DNA of 64,000 nucleotides from Pseudocitrobacter corydidari. GTDB taxonomy: Bacteria > Pseudomonadota > Gammaproteobacteria > Enterobacterales > Enterobacteriaceae. Position 1 is the first letter of the stretch, and each line of letters starts with the position of its first letter. The translations under genes were made by a program, and so were the position numbers. The stretch spans positions 1,774,583 through 1,838,582 of the forward strand of contig NZ_CP087880.1 in NCBI RefSeq assembly GCF_021172065.1, read 5' to 3'. Positions 41,830 to 50,995 of this stretch are shown piece by piece. The notes beneath the pieces are model-generated. The model did no database searches. It had not been told where the DNA came from and was given only the letters and a program-made list of their open reading frames with translations.

Positions 41830-42141
41830 TATTCGAGAAAGAGCTCGTACGAAAGTACGGGCTTTTTTTTTCGCATGTTGCACAGCCAGGCGGGGTGAGA
41901 AGCCCGGACCGGGGTTCGACAACTGGCGCAGCCAGTTGGACAGACCGCGAACGCAGTGAACGGGCTGCCCGCAGGGCGAGCGCAGCGAGTCAATCCCCGC
42001 CTCACCGCCATATTTTAAGAAGAGCTCATACGAAAGTACGGGCTTTTTTTTTCGCATGTTGTACAGCCAGGCGGGGTGAGAAGCCCGGACCGGGGTTCGA
42101 CAACTGGCGCAGCCAGTTGGACAGACCGCGAACGCAGCGAG
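41830..42141 (+). repeat. rtT-like tandem repeats after the first tRNA-Ser
   Basis: One full unit of 181 bp (41830-42010) and a partial second unit to about 42141. Each full unit carries a GAAA-tetraloop terminator, a T-arm-like GGACCGGGGTTCGA, a CAACTGGC/GCCAGTTG hairpin, and ends in a copy of the tRNA 3' end (AATCCCCGCCTCACCGCCA). The design recalls the rtT repeats of E. coli tyrT. Confidence 0.85.
41842..41872 (+). terminator. Terminator of the first tRNA-Ser
   Basis: AGCTCGTAC and GTACGGGCT pair around a GAAA tetraloop (one G-U) and are followed by eight T residues, 12 bp after the tRNA. Confidence 0.88.
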
Positions 42142-42152
42142 CCATTCCCCTT

Positions 42153-43055
42153 TTATTCCTCTTCCATCTTCTGGTACTCCTCAGCCAGATAATCGACCAA
42201 TGCTCTCACCGAAGGCAGTAATCCACGCCTGGATGCAAACACCGCATGGATCACCTCGCGACGCGGTTGCCACTCATCAAGTACTGACACAAGCTCCCCT
42301 GACGCCAGCTGCTCCCTCACCATCAATAGAGGTAATTGCACAATGCCTACCCCCGCTATCGCGGCTTCACGCAGCGCCAGCATGTCGCTTGTTATCATGC
42401 GCGGTGTAAACCAGACTTCAGCACGCGCGCCCTCCGGTCCACTCAATTCCCAGCGATGCTGTTTACCCGCGCCAGGGCTTAAACCAGGCCAACTGCTCAA
42501 CGAAGCGGGTGCCAGCGGCTTGCCCATACGCGCAACCAACTCGGGGCTCGCCACCAGTCGATGGCCACGATCCGCCAGCACGCGCATCACCAGATCGCTA
42601 TCTTCAAAGGGCCGGGGACGTACGCGTATCGCGACATCGACCCCCTCCGCCACCACATCTACACGTCTGTTGGTCGCCTCGAGCTGCACATTGACGCCCG
42701 GATAACGCACCATAAATCGCGCCAGCATCGGACCCACGTGCACATGCAGTAATGTAACAGGGCATACGATCCTCACCGTACCGCGCGGTTCTGATTGTAA
42801 CGTCGCCACCGCGTCCTGCGCCGCCTCCGCCTCTACCAGCATCGCTTTGCAGTGCTGATAGAACGTCTGCCCAACGTCTGTCACCGTAAAGTGCCGGGTG
42901 GTGCGATGGATTAACCTCACCCCAAGCCGCGCCTCCAGTTGCGCAATACGCCGACTCAGTTTCGACTTCGGCTGACTGAGCGCCCTACCGGCCGCTGCAA
43001 ATCCTCCGTGATCCACCACCTGCACAAACCATGCGAAATCATTGAGATCCTGCAT
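42153..43055 (-). CDS. LysR-family transcription regulator
   Basis: A 300-residue LysR protein. The N-terminal helix-turn-helix (FVQVVDHGGFAAAGRALSQ, then PKSKLSRRIAQLEARLGVRL) is followed by the periplasmic-binding-like effector domain. It is divergent from the pirin/isochorismatase pair by 114 bp, so it probably controls them. The ATG at 43055 has GAGG at good spacing; a GTG at 43061 is the alternative. Its 3' end lies against the truncated second rtT-like repeat. The effector is not known. Confidence 0.9.
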   Translation of the reverse strand: MQDLNDFAWFVQVVDHGGFAAAGRALSQPKSKLSRRIAQLEARLGVRLIHRTTRHFTVTDVGQTFYQHCKAMLVEAEAAQDAVATLQSEPRGTVRIVCPVTLLHVHVGPMLARFMVRYPGVNVQLEATNRRVDVVAEGVDVAIRVRPRPFEDSDLVMRVLADRGHRLVASPELVARMGKPLAPASLSSWPGLSPGAGKQHRWELSGPEGARAEVWFTPRMITSDMLALREAAIAGVGIVQLPLLMVREQLASGELVSVLDEWQPRREVIHAVFASRRGLLPSVRALVDYLAEEYQKMEEE

Positions 43056-43169
43056 ACCCACCTCATCGTTCTATTTTCAGAACAGTGTAGCGCCATTTTG
43101 CCATCTACCGGGATATTAACGGCGAAAGTAAGCTTAATAACATCAGAAACAGAGATGCAGGAGATAACG

Positions 43170-44030
43170 ATGAAAAAGATTACAGGCGTGTATACCGCCC
43201 CCGCCCCGCATTGGGTGGGCAATGGCTTCCCGGTGCGTTCACTGTTTTCGTACCAGAGCCACGGTGAGCAGTTGAGCCCTTTCCTGCTCCTCGACTATGC
43301 CGGTCCCTTCACTTTTCCGGCGGGAAGCGAGAAGCGCGGTGTCGGCGAACATCCGCACCGTGGATTTGAAACCGTCACGCTGGTGTACGACGGCGAAGTG
43401 GAACATCGCGATTCAACAGGTAAAGGTGGCGTGATTGGCCCGGGTGATGTCCAGTGGATGACGGCAGGCGCGGGAATTTTGCACGAAGAGTTCCATTCTC
43501 AAGCCTTTAGCCAATCCGGCGGTGAACTCAAGATGATTCAGCTATGGGTCAACCTGCCGGCAAAAGACAAGATGGCGACGCCAGGCTACCAAAGCATCCG
43601 TGCAGAGGATATTCCGCACATCGCCTTACCCGATGGAAGTGGCAACCTGCGCGTCATCGCAGGCCGTTTTCAGGACGTCAACGGTCCGGCGCACACTTTC
43701 TCGCCGCTGAATGTCTGGGATATGCAGTTGAAACAAGGGCGCGACGTTGAATTTACGCAGCCCAATGGCTGGAGCACCGCACTGGTGGTGCTGAAAGGAG
43801 AAGTCGCCATAAACGGTGGAGAACGAGCCCGCGAAGGTCAGTTGGTGGTATTCAGCCAGCAAGGTGAAGCATTCAACCTTCTGCCGCAAACGGATTCCAG
43901 CGTACTCCTGCTGGCGGGTGAACCCCTGAACGAACCGATTATTGGATACGGGCCATTTGTGATGAATAACAAGGCGCAAATCGCCGAAGCGATTCGCGAT
44001 TTTAATTCAGGCCGCTTCGGCCAGATTTAA
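43170..44030 (+). CDS. Pirin family protein
   Basis: A 286-residue bicupin. The pirin metal motif appears as EHPHRGFETVTLVYDGEVEHRD and GPGDVQWMTAGAGILHEEF (His residues at the usual spacing). E. coli YhhW, a relative, has quercetinase activity; the true role here is unknown. CAGGAGATAACG lies before the ATG. It is followed after 18 bp by the isochorismatase-like gene and faces a LysR gene, a common trio in proteobacteria. Confidence 0.9.
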   Translation: MKKITGVYTAPAPHWVGNGFPVRSLFSYQSHGEQLSPFLLLDYAGPFTFPAGSEKRGVGEHPHRGFETVTLVYDGEVEHRDSTGKGGVIGPGDVQWMTAGAGILHEEFHSQAFSQSGGELKMIQLWVNLPAKDKMATPGYQSIRAEDIPHIALPDGSGNLRVIAGRFQDVNGPAHTFSPLNVWDMQLKQGRDVEFTQPNGWSTALVVLKGEVAINGGERAREGQLVVFSQQGEAFNLLPQTDSSVLLLAGEPLNEPIIGYGPFVMNNKAQIAEAIRDFNSGRFGQI

Positions 44031-44048
44031 CAACACGAGGTAAATAAC

Positions 44049-44726
44049 ATGTCTATTCCCGCTAATTTTAACGGTGCTCGCCCGGTGATTGATGTTAATG
44101 ATGCCGTGATGCTACTAATTGATCATCAAAGCGGCCTGTTCCAGACCGTAGCCGATATGCCTATGCCAGAACTGCGCGCCCGTGCGGCTGCGCTGGCAAA
44201 AATGGCAACGCTGGCAAAACTGCCGGTTATCACTACAGCATCGGTACCACAAGGGCCAAACGGCCCTTTAATCCCGGAGATTCACCAGAACGCTCCGCAT
44301 GCACAGTATGTCGCGCGTCGGGGGGAGATTAACGCCTGGGATAACCCGGAGTTTGTCGCGGCGGTCAAAGCGACGGGGCGTAATACATTAATTATCGCCG
44401 GGACGATCACCAGTGTATGCATGGCTTTCCCGGCCATTGCGGCTGTCGCAGAGGGTTATAAAGTGTTCGCGGTGATCGACGCCTCTGGCACCTACAGTAA
44501 AATGGCACAAGAAGTTACCCTGGCGCGGGTAGTTCAGGCTGGTGTCGTACCAATGGACACTGCCGCTGTTGCGGCAGAATTGCAAGGTACATGGAATCGC
44601 CAGGACGCAGCCGAGTGGGCAGACGTTTATACCCACATCTTCCCTGCCTATCAGTTATTGATTGAAAGCTATGGTAAAGCGCAGGACGTCGTGAAAAACA
44701 ACGAATTGCTCGATTCACAGCGTTGA
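44049..44726 (+). CDS. Isochorismatase-family hydrolase (YcaC-like)
   Basis: A 225-residue cysteine hydrolase. Asp in [10 protein letters not shown], a conserved region [19 protein letters not shown] with the nucleophile Cys, and the cis-peptide site GTITS are seen. It resembles YcaC-type hydrolases of unknown substrate. CACGAGG lies before the ATG. It is in an operon with the pirin gene. Confidence 0.9.
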   Translation: MSIPANFNGARPVIDVNDAVMLLIDHQSGLFQTVADMPMPELRARAAALAKMATLAKLPVITTASVPQGPNGPLIPEIHQNAPHAQYVARRGEINAWDNPEFVAAVKATGRNTLIIAGTITSVCMAFPAIAAVAEGYKVFAVIDASGTYSKMAQEVTLARVVQAGVVPMDTAAVAAELQGTWNRQDAAEWADVYTHIFPAYQLLIESYGKAQDVVKNNELLDSQR

Positions 44727-44802
44727 TTTACCTCCCCGTTCGCATCCGGACGGGGAATATGTTCAATGCTTAACCGAACGAGAGATAATTAAGAAATTAT
44801 GC

Positions 44803-44831
44803 TTGACCGTTTTAGGGCAACTCCCTATAGT
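44803..44831 (+). promoter_or_regulatory. Sigma-70 promoter of the second tRNA-Ser
   Basis: TTGACC and TATAGT are 17 bp apart with an AGCGCCCCG discriminator. It differs in sequence from the promoter at 41678, so the second tRNA has its own independent unit. Confidence 0.82.
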
Positions 44832-44874
44832 AGCGCCCCGTTGCCACCCAAGCAGTTCGGCAGCAAAACAATAT

Positions 44875-44962
44875 GGTGAGGTGTCCGAGTGGCTGAAGGA
44901 GCACGCCTGGAAAGTGTGTATACGGCAACGTATCCGGGGTTCGAATCCCCGCCTCACCGCCA
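44875..44962 (+). tRNA. tRNA-Ser (anticodon GGA), second copy
   Basis: Identical over 88 nt to the copy at 41742, with encoded CCA and GGA anticodon at the same position. It has its own promoter, a leader unlike that of the first, and its own downstream repeats. Confidence 0.97.
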
Positions 44963-45241
44963 TATTCGAGAAAGAGCTCATACGAAAGTATGAGCTTTTT
45001 TTTCGCATGTTGTACAGCCAGGCGGGGTGAGAAGCCCGGACCGGGGTTCGACAACTGGCGCAGCCAGTTGGACAGACCGCGAACGCAGTGAACGGGCTGC
45101 CCGCAGGGCGAGCGCAGCGAGTCAATCCCCGCCTCACCGCCATATTCGAGAAAGAGATCATACGAAAGTATGAGCTTTTTTTTCGCCTGTTGCACAGCCA
45201 GGCGGGGTGAGAAGCCCGGACCGGGGTTCGACAACTGGCGC
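44963..45241 (+). repeat. rtT-like tandem repeats after the second tRNA-Ser
   Basis: One full unit of 180 bp (44963-45142) and a partial unit that breaks off near 45241 inside CAACTGGCGCA. The unit is nearly identical to the repeats at 41830, including the copy of the tRNA 3' end. Confidence 0.85.
44975..45003 (+). terminator. Terminator of the second tRNA-Ser
   Basis: AGCTCATAC and GTATGAGCT form a perfect 9-bp stem closed by GAAA, followed by eight T residues. Confidence 0.92.
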
Positions 45242-45340
45242 AATCATCTGTGAACTCATCCTTTGCTTCCTCAACACAAAAAACTTAAACTAATTCACAG
45301 CAAAAGCTTCCAGGACAAAAAGGAACCTTGGTAAATACAT

Positions 45341-46000
45341 ATGGAAAATTCATTATTGTTTTTTTATTTTATATGGGGTGGGTTTTTATTATATTTCGTT
45401 ATTACATTTATCAAAGATAAGTATAAATGGAAAAGTCTGACATTTACCGTCTCCTTAATAATATGTGGATACCTACTATCTCTCTCCTTCCCTACTCCAG
45501 GAGGCGTGTGGCTAATACTTACAATACTTGCAGCAATGGCACTTAACATCGTTTTATTTGTCTGCTTTGGTTTTATCAATCTGTACCTGATTGAAAAGTA
45601 TTTTAAATCAGTCGTTAAGTTAATGAAGTATTCTTCACCTACCGATTTAATCAACAAACTGATTGAAGATCACCATAAATATCAATGGTATGCTCTACAC
45701 ATCCCTGCAGAAGACACTCTTGAAATTGGTATAAATCTCGATAAAAAAGATCCTGTAATTGGTAAAAAAGTGCTGATCAAGACGTTGACTGGTCGCTATT
45801 TAAACTTCGTTCCTGAATATATAACTGTAATTAAGGTTATGGAATCAAATATTATCTGTCCATTTCAAGAATTTTACGAATTTAACATACAAACTAAAAC
45901 TTTGATCAATAGCTATATTGCCAGTATTACTCTGGGTGTCGAAAAATCCTGGCTTATTAGCAACATGACTAAAAATAGTAAACACGATCCAACACTATAG
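45341..46000 (+). CDS. AT-rich orphan membrane protein
   Basis: A 219-residue protein I do not recognise. Three hydrophobic segments (about residues 5-23, 32-50 and 56-82) are followed by a soluble part of about 135 residues (EDHHKYQWYALHIPAEDTLE, GINLDKKDPVIGKKVLIKTL). Base composition is far more AT-rich than the neighbours, and it sits directly after the broken tRNA repeat, as acquired genes often do. AAGGA lies about 15 bp before the ATG, a weak ribosome site. It shares a terminator with phoH. No function is proposed. Confidence 0.65.
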   Translation: MENSLLFFYFIWGGFLLYFVITFIKDKYKWKSLTFTVSLIICGYLLSLSFPTPGGVWLILTILAAMALNIVLFVCFGFINLYLIEKYFKSVVKLMKYSSPTDLINKLIEDHHKYQWYALHIPAEDTLEIGINLDKKDPVIGKKVLIKTLTGRYLNFVPEYITVIKVMESNIICPFQEFYEFNIQTKTLINSYIASITLGVEKSWLISNMTKNSKHDPTL

Positions 46001-46029
46001 TTGCATAATTATAGATGCATACAAATGCC

Positions 46030-46051
46030 AAAGCCCGGTCACCCGGGCTTT
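46030..46051. terminator. Terminator between the orphan gene and phoH
   Basis: AAAGCCCGG and CCGGGCTTT pair around a 4-nt loop between convergent genes. Confidence 0.75.
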
Positions 46052-46069
46052 GCCACAAACCTCACTTCA

Positions 46070-47134
46070 TCAGTAATACGCTTTCAGCGTTCGCTGGCAC
46101 AGCGCCGAACGCACGCAATCCTCTTTGGTAAAACGCACTACCCCTACCATCTCATCTTCTTCAAAGCGTTCCAGCGCGTCGCTGAGCCCGGACAAGACGC
46201 CGCGCGGCAGGTCACACTGGGTGATATCACCGTTAACGATAACCGTCACGTTTTCCCCGAGGCGCGTCAAAAACATCTTCATTTGCGCAGCGGTGACGTT
46301 CTGGGCCTCGTCGAGAATGACCACCGCATTTTCAAATGTACGTCCGCGCATATAGGCGAACGGCGCGATTTCCACCTTGCCGATTTCCGGTCGCAGGCAG
46401 TACTGCATAAAGGACGCCCCTAACCGTTTCACCAGCACGTCATAGACGGGCCGGAAGTAAGGCGCGAACTTCTCAGAGATATCGCCAGGCAAGAAGCCGA
46501 GGTCTTCATCAGCCTGCAATACCGGGCGGGTAACGATTATCCTCTCCACATCCTTATGAATGAGGGCTTCAGCCGCTTTTGCTGCACTTATCCAGGTTTT
46601 ACCGCAGCCTGCTTCACCGGTAGCGAAGATCAGCTGTTTGCTTTCAATCGCATTCAAATAATGCGCCTGAGCGTCATTGCGGGCCTTAATCGGCGAGTTA
46701 TCGCGGCTATCCCGCGCCATACCGATAGATTCCACGCCACTCATCTGCACAAGCGAGGTGACCGATTCTTCTTCACGCTGTTTATGACTACGTGAATCCC
46801 GTCTCAGCACACGTTTCGCTTCACGACGAGCTTTAGTCACTGCTTTTTGTCTTCCCATGGATAGCACCTTGAGTTGTAGGTTTACATCACACGTGCCGTT
46901 GGCAGCACGATTATGCGCACGAACGTCTGAGGTTTGGCTTCCTTGTAAGCCATTGCTTGCCTGTCGAACTGACGTGAAAGCACGACTACGCGCATCGCGT
47001 TCCACATCGGGTAAGAGAGTGTTGTTTTCAGAGTGAGAGATTTTTGAGGTGACGAAATCGCTGCCGGAAGCTGAACCTCCGCGCACAGTGGTGCGGTGAC
47101 TGTTTTTACCTTGTCCGATAAAGGACGCTACCAT
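46070..47134 (-). CDS. phoH: Phosphate-starvation-inducible ATPase PhoH
   Basis: A 354-residue protein with a poorly conserved N-terminal 90 residues and a P-loop domain. Walker A is TGEAGCGKTW (about residues 172-181) and Walker B VVILDEAQN (about 270). It is related to helicase ATPases and linked to phosphate starvation. The ATG at 47134 has GGAG seven bases upstream; an internal ATG at 46858 (MGRQKAV) would give the conserved part only. A Pho-box-like site lies upstream. Confidence 0.92.
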   Translation of the reverse strand: MVASFIGQGKNSHRTTVRGGSASGSDFVTSKISHSENNTLLPDVERDARSRAFTSVRQASNGLQGSQTSDVRAHNRAANGTCDVNLQLKVLSMGRQKAVTKARREAKRVLRRDSRSHKQREEESVTSLVQMSGVESIGMARDSRDNSPIKARNDAQAHYLNAIESKQLIFATGEAGCGKTWISAAKAAEALIHKDVERIIVTRPVLQADEDLGFLPGDISEKFAPYFRPVYDVLVKRLGASFMQYCLRPEIGKVEIAPFAYMRGRTFENAVVILDEAQNVTAAQMKMFLTRLGENVTVIVNGDITQCDLPRGVLSGLSDALERFEEDEMVGVVRFTKEDCVRSALCQRTLKAYY

Positions 47135-47272
47135 TCGCGATCTCCATAGTGAACTGCATCACAACCGGGAACTACCGCTACTACTTATTAAATACATCAA
47201 AAATAATTAAGAATGCAATTTAAATTTTACCTAAAAGTAACAAATTAGACCCCATCTGTTCACAGACAGTCT

Positions 47273-47290
47273 CTTACATTTATATTACAG
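47273..47290 (-). promoter_or_regulatory. Possible PhoB box upstream of phoH
   Basis: On the minus strand, CTGTAAT and ATGTAAG are separated by 4 bp, resembling the two 7-bp direct repeats of a Pho box (CTGTCAT). It lies about 140 bp before phoH, a known PhoB target. The match is partial. Confidence 0.4.
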
Positions 47291-47330
47291 AATTATATCA
47301 ATGGGATAGAAATAAGAAAAAAGAGTGGAT

Positions 47331-47362
47331 AAAAACACCCACCCAAAGAGGTAGGTGTTTTT
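47331..47362. terminator. Terminator beyond efeB
   Basis: AAAAACACC and GGTGTTTTT pair over a purine-rich loop; on the minus strand a T run follows. It ends the efeUOB transcript after the BIME. Confidence 0.75.
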
Positions 47363-47391
47363 CAGATTATTGACAACGTGCACTTGTTAAT

Positions 47392-47474
47392 GCCGGATGC
47401 GGCGTAAACGCCTTGCCCGGCCTACAAATTTTTGCAGGCATTTTGTAGGCCTGATAAGCGCAGCGCCATCAGGC
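47392..47474. repeat. BIME (paired REP) after efeB
   Basis: Two REP units (GCCGGATGCGGCGTAAACGC and its facing partner GCCTGATAAGCGCAGCGCC) in inverted order lie between efeB and its terminator. Confidence 0.88.
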
Positions 47475-47488
47475 AAGTTTGGCATGAT

Positions 47489-48748
47489 TCAGGCTTCAAG
47501 CAGCGTTTGCCCAAGATAGGATGCCGATGACGGCACACCCGGCAGCACGAAGAAGTAACCGCCGCCGATGGGTTTAACGTACTCCTCAAGCGCTTCCCCA
47601 TTCAGCCGTTTCTGTACCGTAAGAAATCCTTTTTCCAGATCGTGCTGATAGCAGACAAATAACAGCCCCATATCCAGCTGCCCCGAATGGGTCACGCCAA
47701 GGGAATAACTGTACCCCCGGCGCATCATCAGGCTGGATTGTGTTTCAGCGGTACGCGGGTTGGCCAATCTGATATGGCTGTCCAGCGCAATCACCTCACC
47801 GTCCGGGTCGCGACTATAATCGGGTACATCATGCTCATGCTGCATACCGAGCGGCGCCCCGCTGTGCTTGTCACGGCCAAAAATGGTCTGCTGTTCTTTG
47901 AGCGGCGTACGGTCCCAGAACTCGACGTGGAACTGAATAATGCGCACCGCCTGATACGAGCCGCCCACCGCCCACGCGGGTTCCTGTTGATCTTTCGTCA
48001 CCCACACCACGTTGTCCATCAGCACGTTATCGCCGCTGTCCGGGTTCGCCGTGCCATCTTTGAACCCCAGCAGATTCACCGGCGTCTCTTTACCTTTACT
48101 GCGCGCGGCGTGGTCAGAGATAAACCCTTCCCGCTTCCAGCGCACGCTCAGCAGATCCGGCGTGTGCTTGATGATGTCACGCAAAGCGTGGATCACCGTG
48201 TCCTGCGTGTTGGCGCAAATTTGCAGCAGCAGATCACCATGGCATAACGCCGCATCTAATGAATCATTCGGAAAGCGCGTCATTTTTTGCAGCTTTTTCG
48301 GTGCATGCGCTGTCAGCCCGAAACGCTCATCAAACAGCGACTGCCCGACCGATACCGTCATGGTCAGGTTATCCGGGGCGATCCACGCCCCAAGAATCCC
48401 GGAATCCATCGGCGGCAAACGTGGATTTGGCGTCTCCGGCGCCGGGCCTCCCCTGGTAAGGAAGGCTATTCGCGTGGTCAGCAGACGCATCAACCGTTGC
48501 AGGTCAGCGCGATCGGACGCCAGCACATCAAACGCCACCAGCATCATCGATGCCTGCTGCGGTGTCAGCACACCCGCCTGATGCACCCCGTAAAAAGGCT
48601 GTTTCTCATCGCGCCCGGTCAGCGCTGGCGCAGCGGCTTTCGCACCGTGCGCCACCGGGCAACCCGCCGCCAGCGCCAGCGCGCCTACGCCCTTCAGCCA
48701 GCGACGGCGTGAAGGTACTTCCACGCCGGTTTTATGTTGCTCTGCCAT
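47489..48748 (-). CDS. efeB: Dye-decolorizing heme peroxidase EfeB
   Basis: A 419-residue periplasmic protein (423 in E. coli). The N-terminus has a Tat signal ([17 protein letters not shown]). The DyP domain carries the GFKDGTANP motif with the distal Asp, and the proximal His region near [10 protein letters not shown]. EfeB oxidises ferrous iron for EfeU uptake or takes iron from heme. It lies 5 bp after efeO in efeUOB. Confidence 0.95.
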   Translation of the reverse strand: MAEQHKTGVEVPSRRRWLKGVGALALAAGCPVAHGAKAAAPALTGRDEKQPFYGVHQAGVLTPQQASMMLVAFDVLASDRADLQRLMRLLTTRIAFLTRGGPAPETPNPRLPPMDSGILGAWIAPDNLTMTVSVGQSLFDERFGLTAHAPKKLQKMTRFPNDSLDAALCHGDLLLQICANTQDTVIHALRDIIKHTPDLLSVRWKREGFISDHAARSKGKETPVNLLGFKDGTANPDSGDNVLMDNVVWVTKDQQEPAWAVGGSYQAVRIIQFHVEFWDRTPLKEQQTIFGRDKHSGAPLGMQHEHDVPDYSRDPDGEVIALDSHIRLANPRTAETQSSLMMRRGYSYSLGVTHSGQLDMGLLFVCYQHDLEKGFLTVQKRLNGEALEEYVKPIGGGYFFVLPGVPSSASYLGQTLLEA

Positions 48749-48753
48749 GATGC

Positions 48754-49869
48754 TTAATCCAGACCCAGGATCCCGCGCAGCTGCGCTAAATCTTCCGCCA
48801 GAGTGGTGATTGGCCCCTTCAACGCGTTGCGATCCGCATCGGTCAGTTTGTCGTAGGTCTCAAAACCGTCTTTGGTACGATATTTGGCGAGGATCGCATC
48901 GACTTTCTTAAAGTTGGCATCCACCTTCGCCAGCAGCGCACTGTTCTCTTTTTGCAGTTGCGGACGCAGCAGGTCGACTATCTTCTGCGCGCCATCGATG
49001 TTGGCCTGGAAATCCCACAGGTCGGTATGGCTGTAGCGATCTTCCTCTCCACTGATTTTGCTGGCCGCCACTTCTTCAATCAGCCCGGCTGCACCGCCGA
49101 CCACTTTTGACGGCGGGAAGGCCAATTCTTCGATGCGTTTTTGCAGGTCAACCACATCGCTGTAGAGCTGATCGGCATATTTCTCCATTCCTTTGGTGCT
49201 GTTATCTCCAAAGAGTGCCTTCTCAAGACGGTGGAAGCCGGTGAATTTCGGGTCAGCGGCTTTCTGCTCATAATCATCTTCACGGGCGTCAATACTGCCG
49301 TCGAGGTCAGAGAACAGCTCCGCGATAGGCTCAATACGCTCGTAGTACTGACGCGTAGGTGCATACAGGGATTTCGCTTTTTCGATATCCCCCGCTTTCA
49401 CCGCATCGGTAAAGGCTTTAGTGGCTTTTACCAGTTCTGCCGTCTGCGCAGTCACATAGGTTTTATAGGCGGTAATCGCCTCGCCCAGGCTCAAAACCGC
49501 ATCTGCTTTCGCCGCATCCTTGGTGGCTTCACCTTTAACAATCAGCTTGCCTTTCGGGTTGGTCAGCAGACCGCAGGTCATCTCATATTCACCCGGTTGC
49601 AGGTTGGCGGTCATCTTTTGCGTAAAACCCGGCGCGATATTTTCACGCTCTTCCACCACCATCACGCCCTTGAGGATCTCCCACTCCAGCGCCTTCTGGC
49701 TATGGTTCTGAATGATAAACTGTGTTTTACCGGCATTGACGGTGAGCGTCATCGGCTCACACTGTTTGTCGTTTACCGTGACATTGACCTTCGGTATGTC
49801 AGCAGCCTGCGCAGAGAATGCGAAAGAGCACAGCGCGGCGAGCACGCTACGGCGAAAAATAGTGTTCAT
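48754..49869 (-). CDS. efeO: Periplasmic iron-binding protein EfeO
   Basis: A 371-residue secreted protein (375 in E. coli). A signal peptide (ending AQA) precedes a cupredoxin-like domain (about residues 28-115) and an imelysin/M75 domain with the HRLEKALF (HxxE) motif. It delivers iron to EfeU. It lies 35 bp after efeU. Confidence 0.95.
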   Translation of the reverse strand: MNTIFRRSVLAALCSFAFSAQAADIPKVNVTVNDKQCEPMTLTVNAGKTQFIIQNHSQKALEWEILKGVMVVEERENIAPGFTQKMTANLQPGEYEMTCGLLTNPKGKLIVKGEATKDAAKADAVLSLGEAITAYKTYVTAQTAELVKATKAFTDAVKAGDIEKAKSLYAPTRQYYERIEPIAELFSDLDGSIDAREDDYEQKAADPKFTGFHRLEKALFGDNSTKGMEKYADQLYSDVVDLQKRIEELAFPPSKVVGGAAGLIEEVAASKISGEEDRYSHTDLWDFQANIDGAQKIVDLLRPQLQKENSALLAKVDANFKKVDAILAKYRTKDGFETYDKLTDADRNALKGPITTLAEDLAQLRGILGLD

Positions 49870-49904
49870 GGTCCATCCCTTTCAATGAGTAAAAGCCATT
49901 TGCC

Positions 49905-50738
49905 TTACGGGGCGATACGTGATGCTGCGTTTGGCGCACGCGCAGGCCAGAAAAAGAGTGCCAGCGCAGGCAGTAAATAGAGTAACCAGACCGCCACTTC
50001 ACTGACGCTTGGTGCTTCCTGGTAGCCAAAAATGCCTTCCATCAACGTGCCAAACAGTGAGTGGGTGGTGAGCGTGCCGCTGAAATCAAACGCGACATCC
50101 TGGAAGTGGTTCCACAGCCCGGCTTCGTGGAAGGCGCGAATCGCTCCGGCGGCAAGCCCTGCGGCGACCAGCAAAATAAACAGGCTGGTCCATTTGAAGA
50201 ACGCGCCAAGGTTCAGACGAATGCCGCCCCAGTAGAGCAAGAAGCCCAGCACGACGGCGGTCGCCAGCCCCAGCACCGCGCCCAGCGGTGGCCAGATACC
50301 GAGATCCTGCTGGAACGCCGCCAGCAGAAAGAACACTGACTCCAGCCCTTCACGCGCCACGGCGAAAAAGACCATCATCACCAGCGCCCAGCCGTGATGA
50401 TTGCCCCGCGCCAGCGCGTTATCCACCGCCTGCTCCAGTTGCTGTTTTACGTTGCGTGAGACTTTGCGCATCCAGAACACCATCCAGGTCAGGATGACCA
50501 CGGCGATGACCGCCACGATACCTTCAAACAGCTCCTGTTCTTTTTGCGGGAATTCGCCGGTGGTTTCGTTGATGAAGATGCCCAGCCCGAGGCAAAGCGC
50601 CGCAGCCAGGAATACGCCAATCCACATCACGCCAATCAGGCCGCCACGCTGTGTGCGTTTTAAATAGCTGGCGATAAGGCTAACAATCAGCGCGGCTTCT
50701 AATCCTTCGCGCAGCATAATCAGAAAAGGCACAAACAT
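49905..50738 (-). CDS. efeU: Ferrous iron permease EfeU, intact
   Basis: A 277-residue, seven-helix inner-membrane protein of the Ftr1 family. Both REGLE motifs are present: MLREGLEAAL in helix 1 and AREGLESVFF in helix 4. The frame is open throughout, unlike E. coli K-12 where it is frameshifted, so the efeUOB system should work at low pH under iron limitation. A Fur-type site lies 60 bp upstream. Confidence 0.96.
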   Translation of the reverse strand: MFVPFLIMLREGLEAALIVSLIASYLKRTQRGGLIGVMWIGVFLAAALCLGLGIFINETTGEFPQKEQELFEGIVAVIAVVILTWMVFWMRKVSRNVKQQLEQAVDNALARGNHHGWALVMMVFFAVAREGLESVFFLLAAFQQDLGIWPPLGAVLGLATAVVLGFLLYWGGIRLNLGAFFKWTSLFILLVAAGLAAGAIRAFHEAGLWNHFQDVAFDFSGTLTTHSLFGTLMEGIFGYQEAPSVSEVAVWLLYLLPALALFFWPARAPNAASRIAP

Positions 50739-50796
50739 GCGAACGTCCTTAAATGTGAATCGCAGTCAACACATGCAAAGAAAAGTAAATGTGAGT

Positions 50797-50815
50797 GATA
50801 GCGATTATCATTACG
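50797..50815. promoter_or_regulatory. Fur box upstream of efeU
   Basis: GATAGCGATTATCATTACG matches the 19-bp Fur consensus at 14 positions, between the BIME and the efeU start. Fur control of efeUOB is known. Confidence 0.72.
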
Positions 50816-50907
50816 CAAAGACGAAATTCAAGTGAAATATGTCGGAAATGATAAGCAAATGTAAAAGAGACAAAGAGAGGAGAAAAAGACGTTTGTGTGT
50901 AAGAAAC

Positions 50908-50980
50908 GCCGGATGGCACTTCGTTTATCCGGCCTACAGGAGAATTTGTAGGCCGGATAAGGCGTTAGTCGCCATCCGGC
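50908..50980. repeat. BIME (paired REP) between putP and efeU
   Basis: GCCGGATGGC and GCCATCCGGC bound two facing REP units 16 bp beyond the putP stop. Confidence 0.9.
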
Positions 50981-50995
50981 AATCAACGGTAAAGT

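Larger units (their letters stand above)
47135..47488. other. phoH-efeB intergenic region
   Basis: About 350 bp without a gene. It holds the phoH promoter region with a possible Pho box, an efeB-side terminator and a BIME, each listed separately. Confidence 0.8.

Noticed and set aside
41992..42010. Extra tRNA-Ser gene in the repeat
   Set aside because: Only the 3' end of the tRNA is present; no acceptor 5' side, D arm or anticodon arm.
41700..42221. Several overlapping frames across the tRNA repeats
   Set aside because: They run through the tRNA gene and its repeats and recur in both arrays only because the DNA is repeated.
41830..45241. CRISPR array
   Set aside because: Units are about 180 bp, adjacent, contain tRNA ends and terminators, and there are no short spacers or cas genes.
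41678..46000. Integrated phage or integrative element at the tRNA-Ser genes
   Set aside because: tRNA duplication is suggestive, but no integrase, excisionase or phage gene is found between the copies.
46070..46858. Shorter PhoH starting at 46858
   Set aside because: The longer frame has a good GGAG site before 47134 and gives the expected 354 residues; the short form remains only an alternative.
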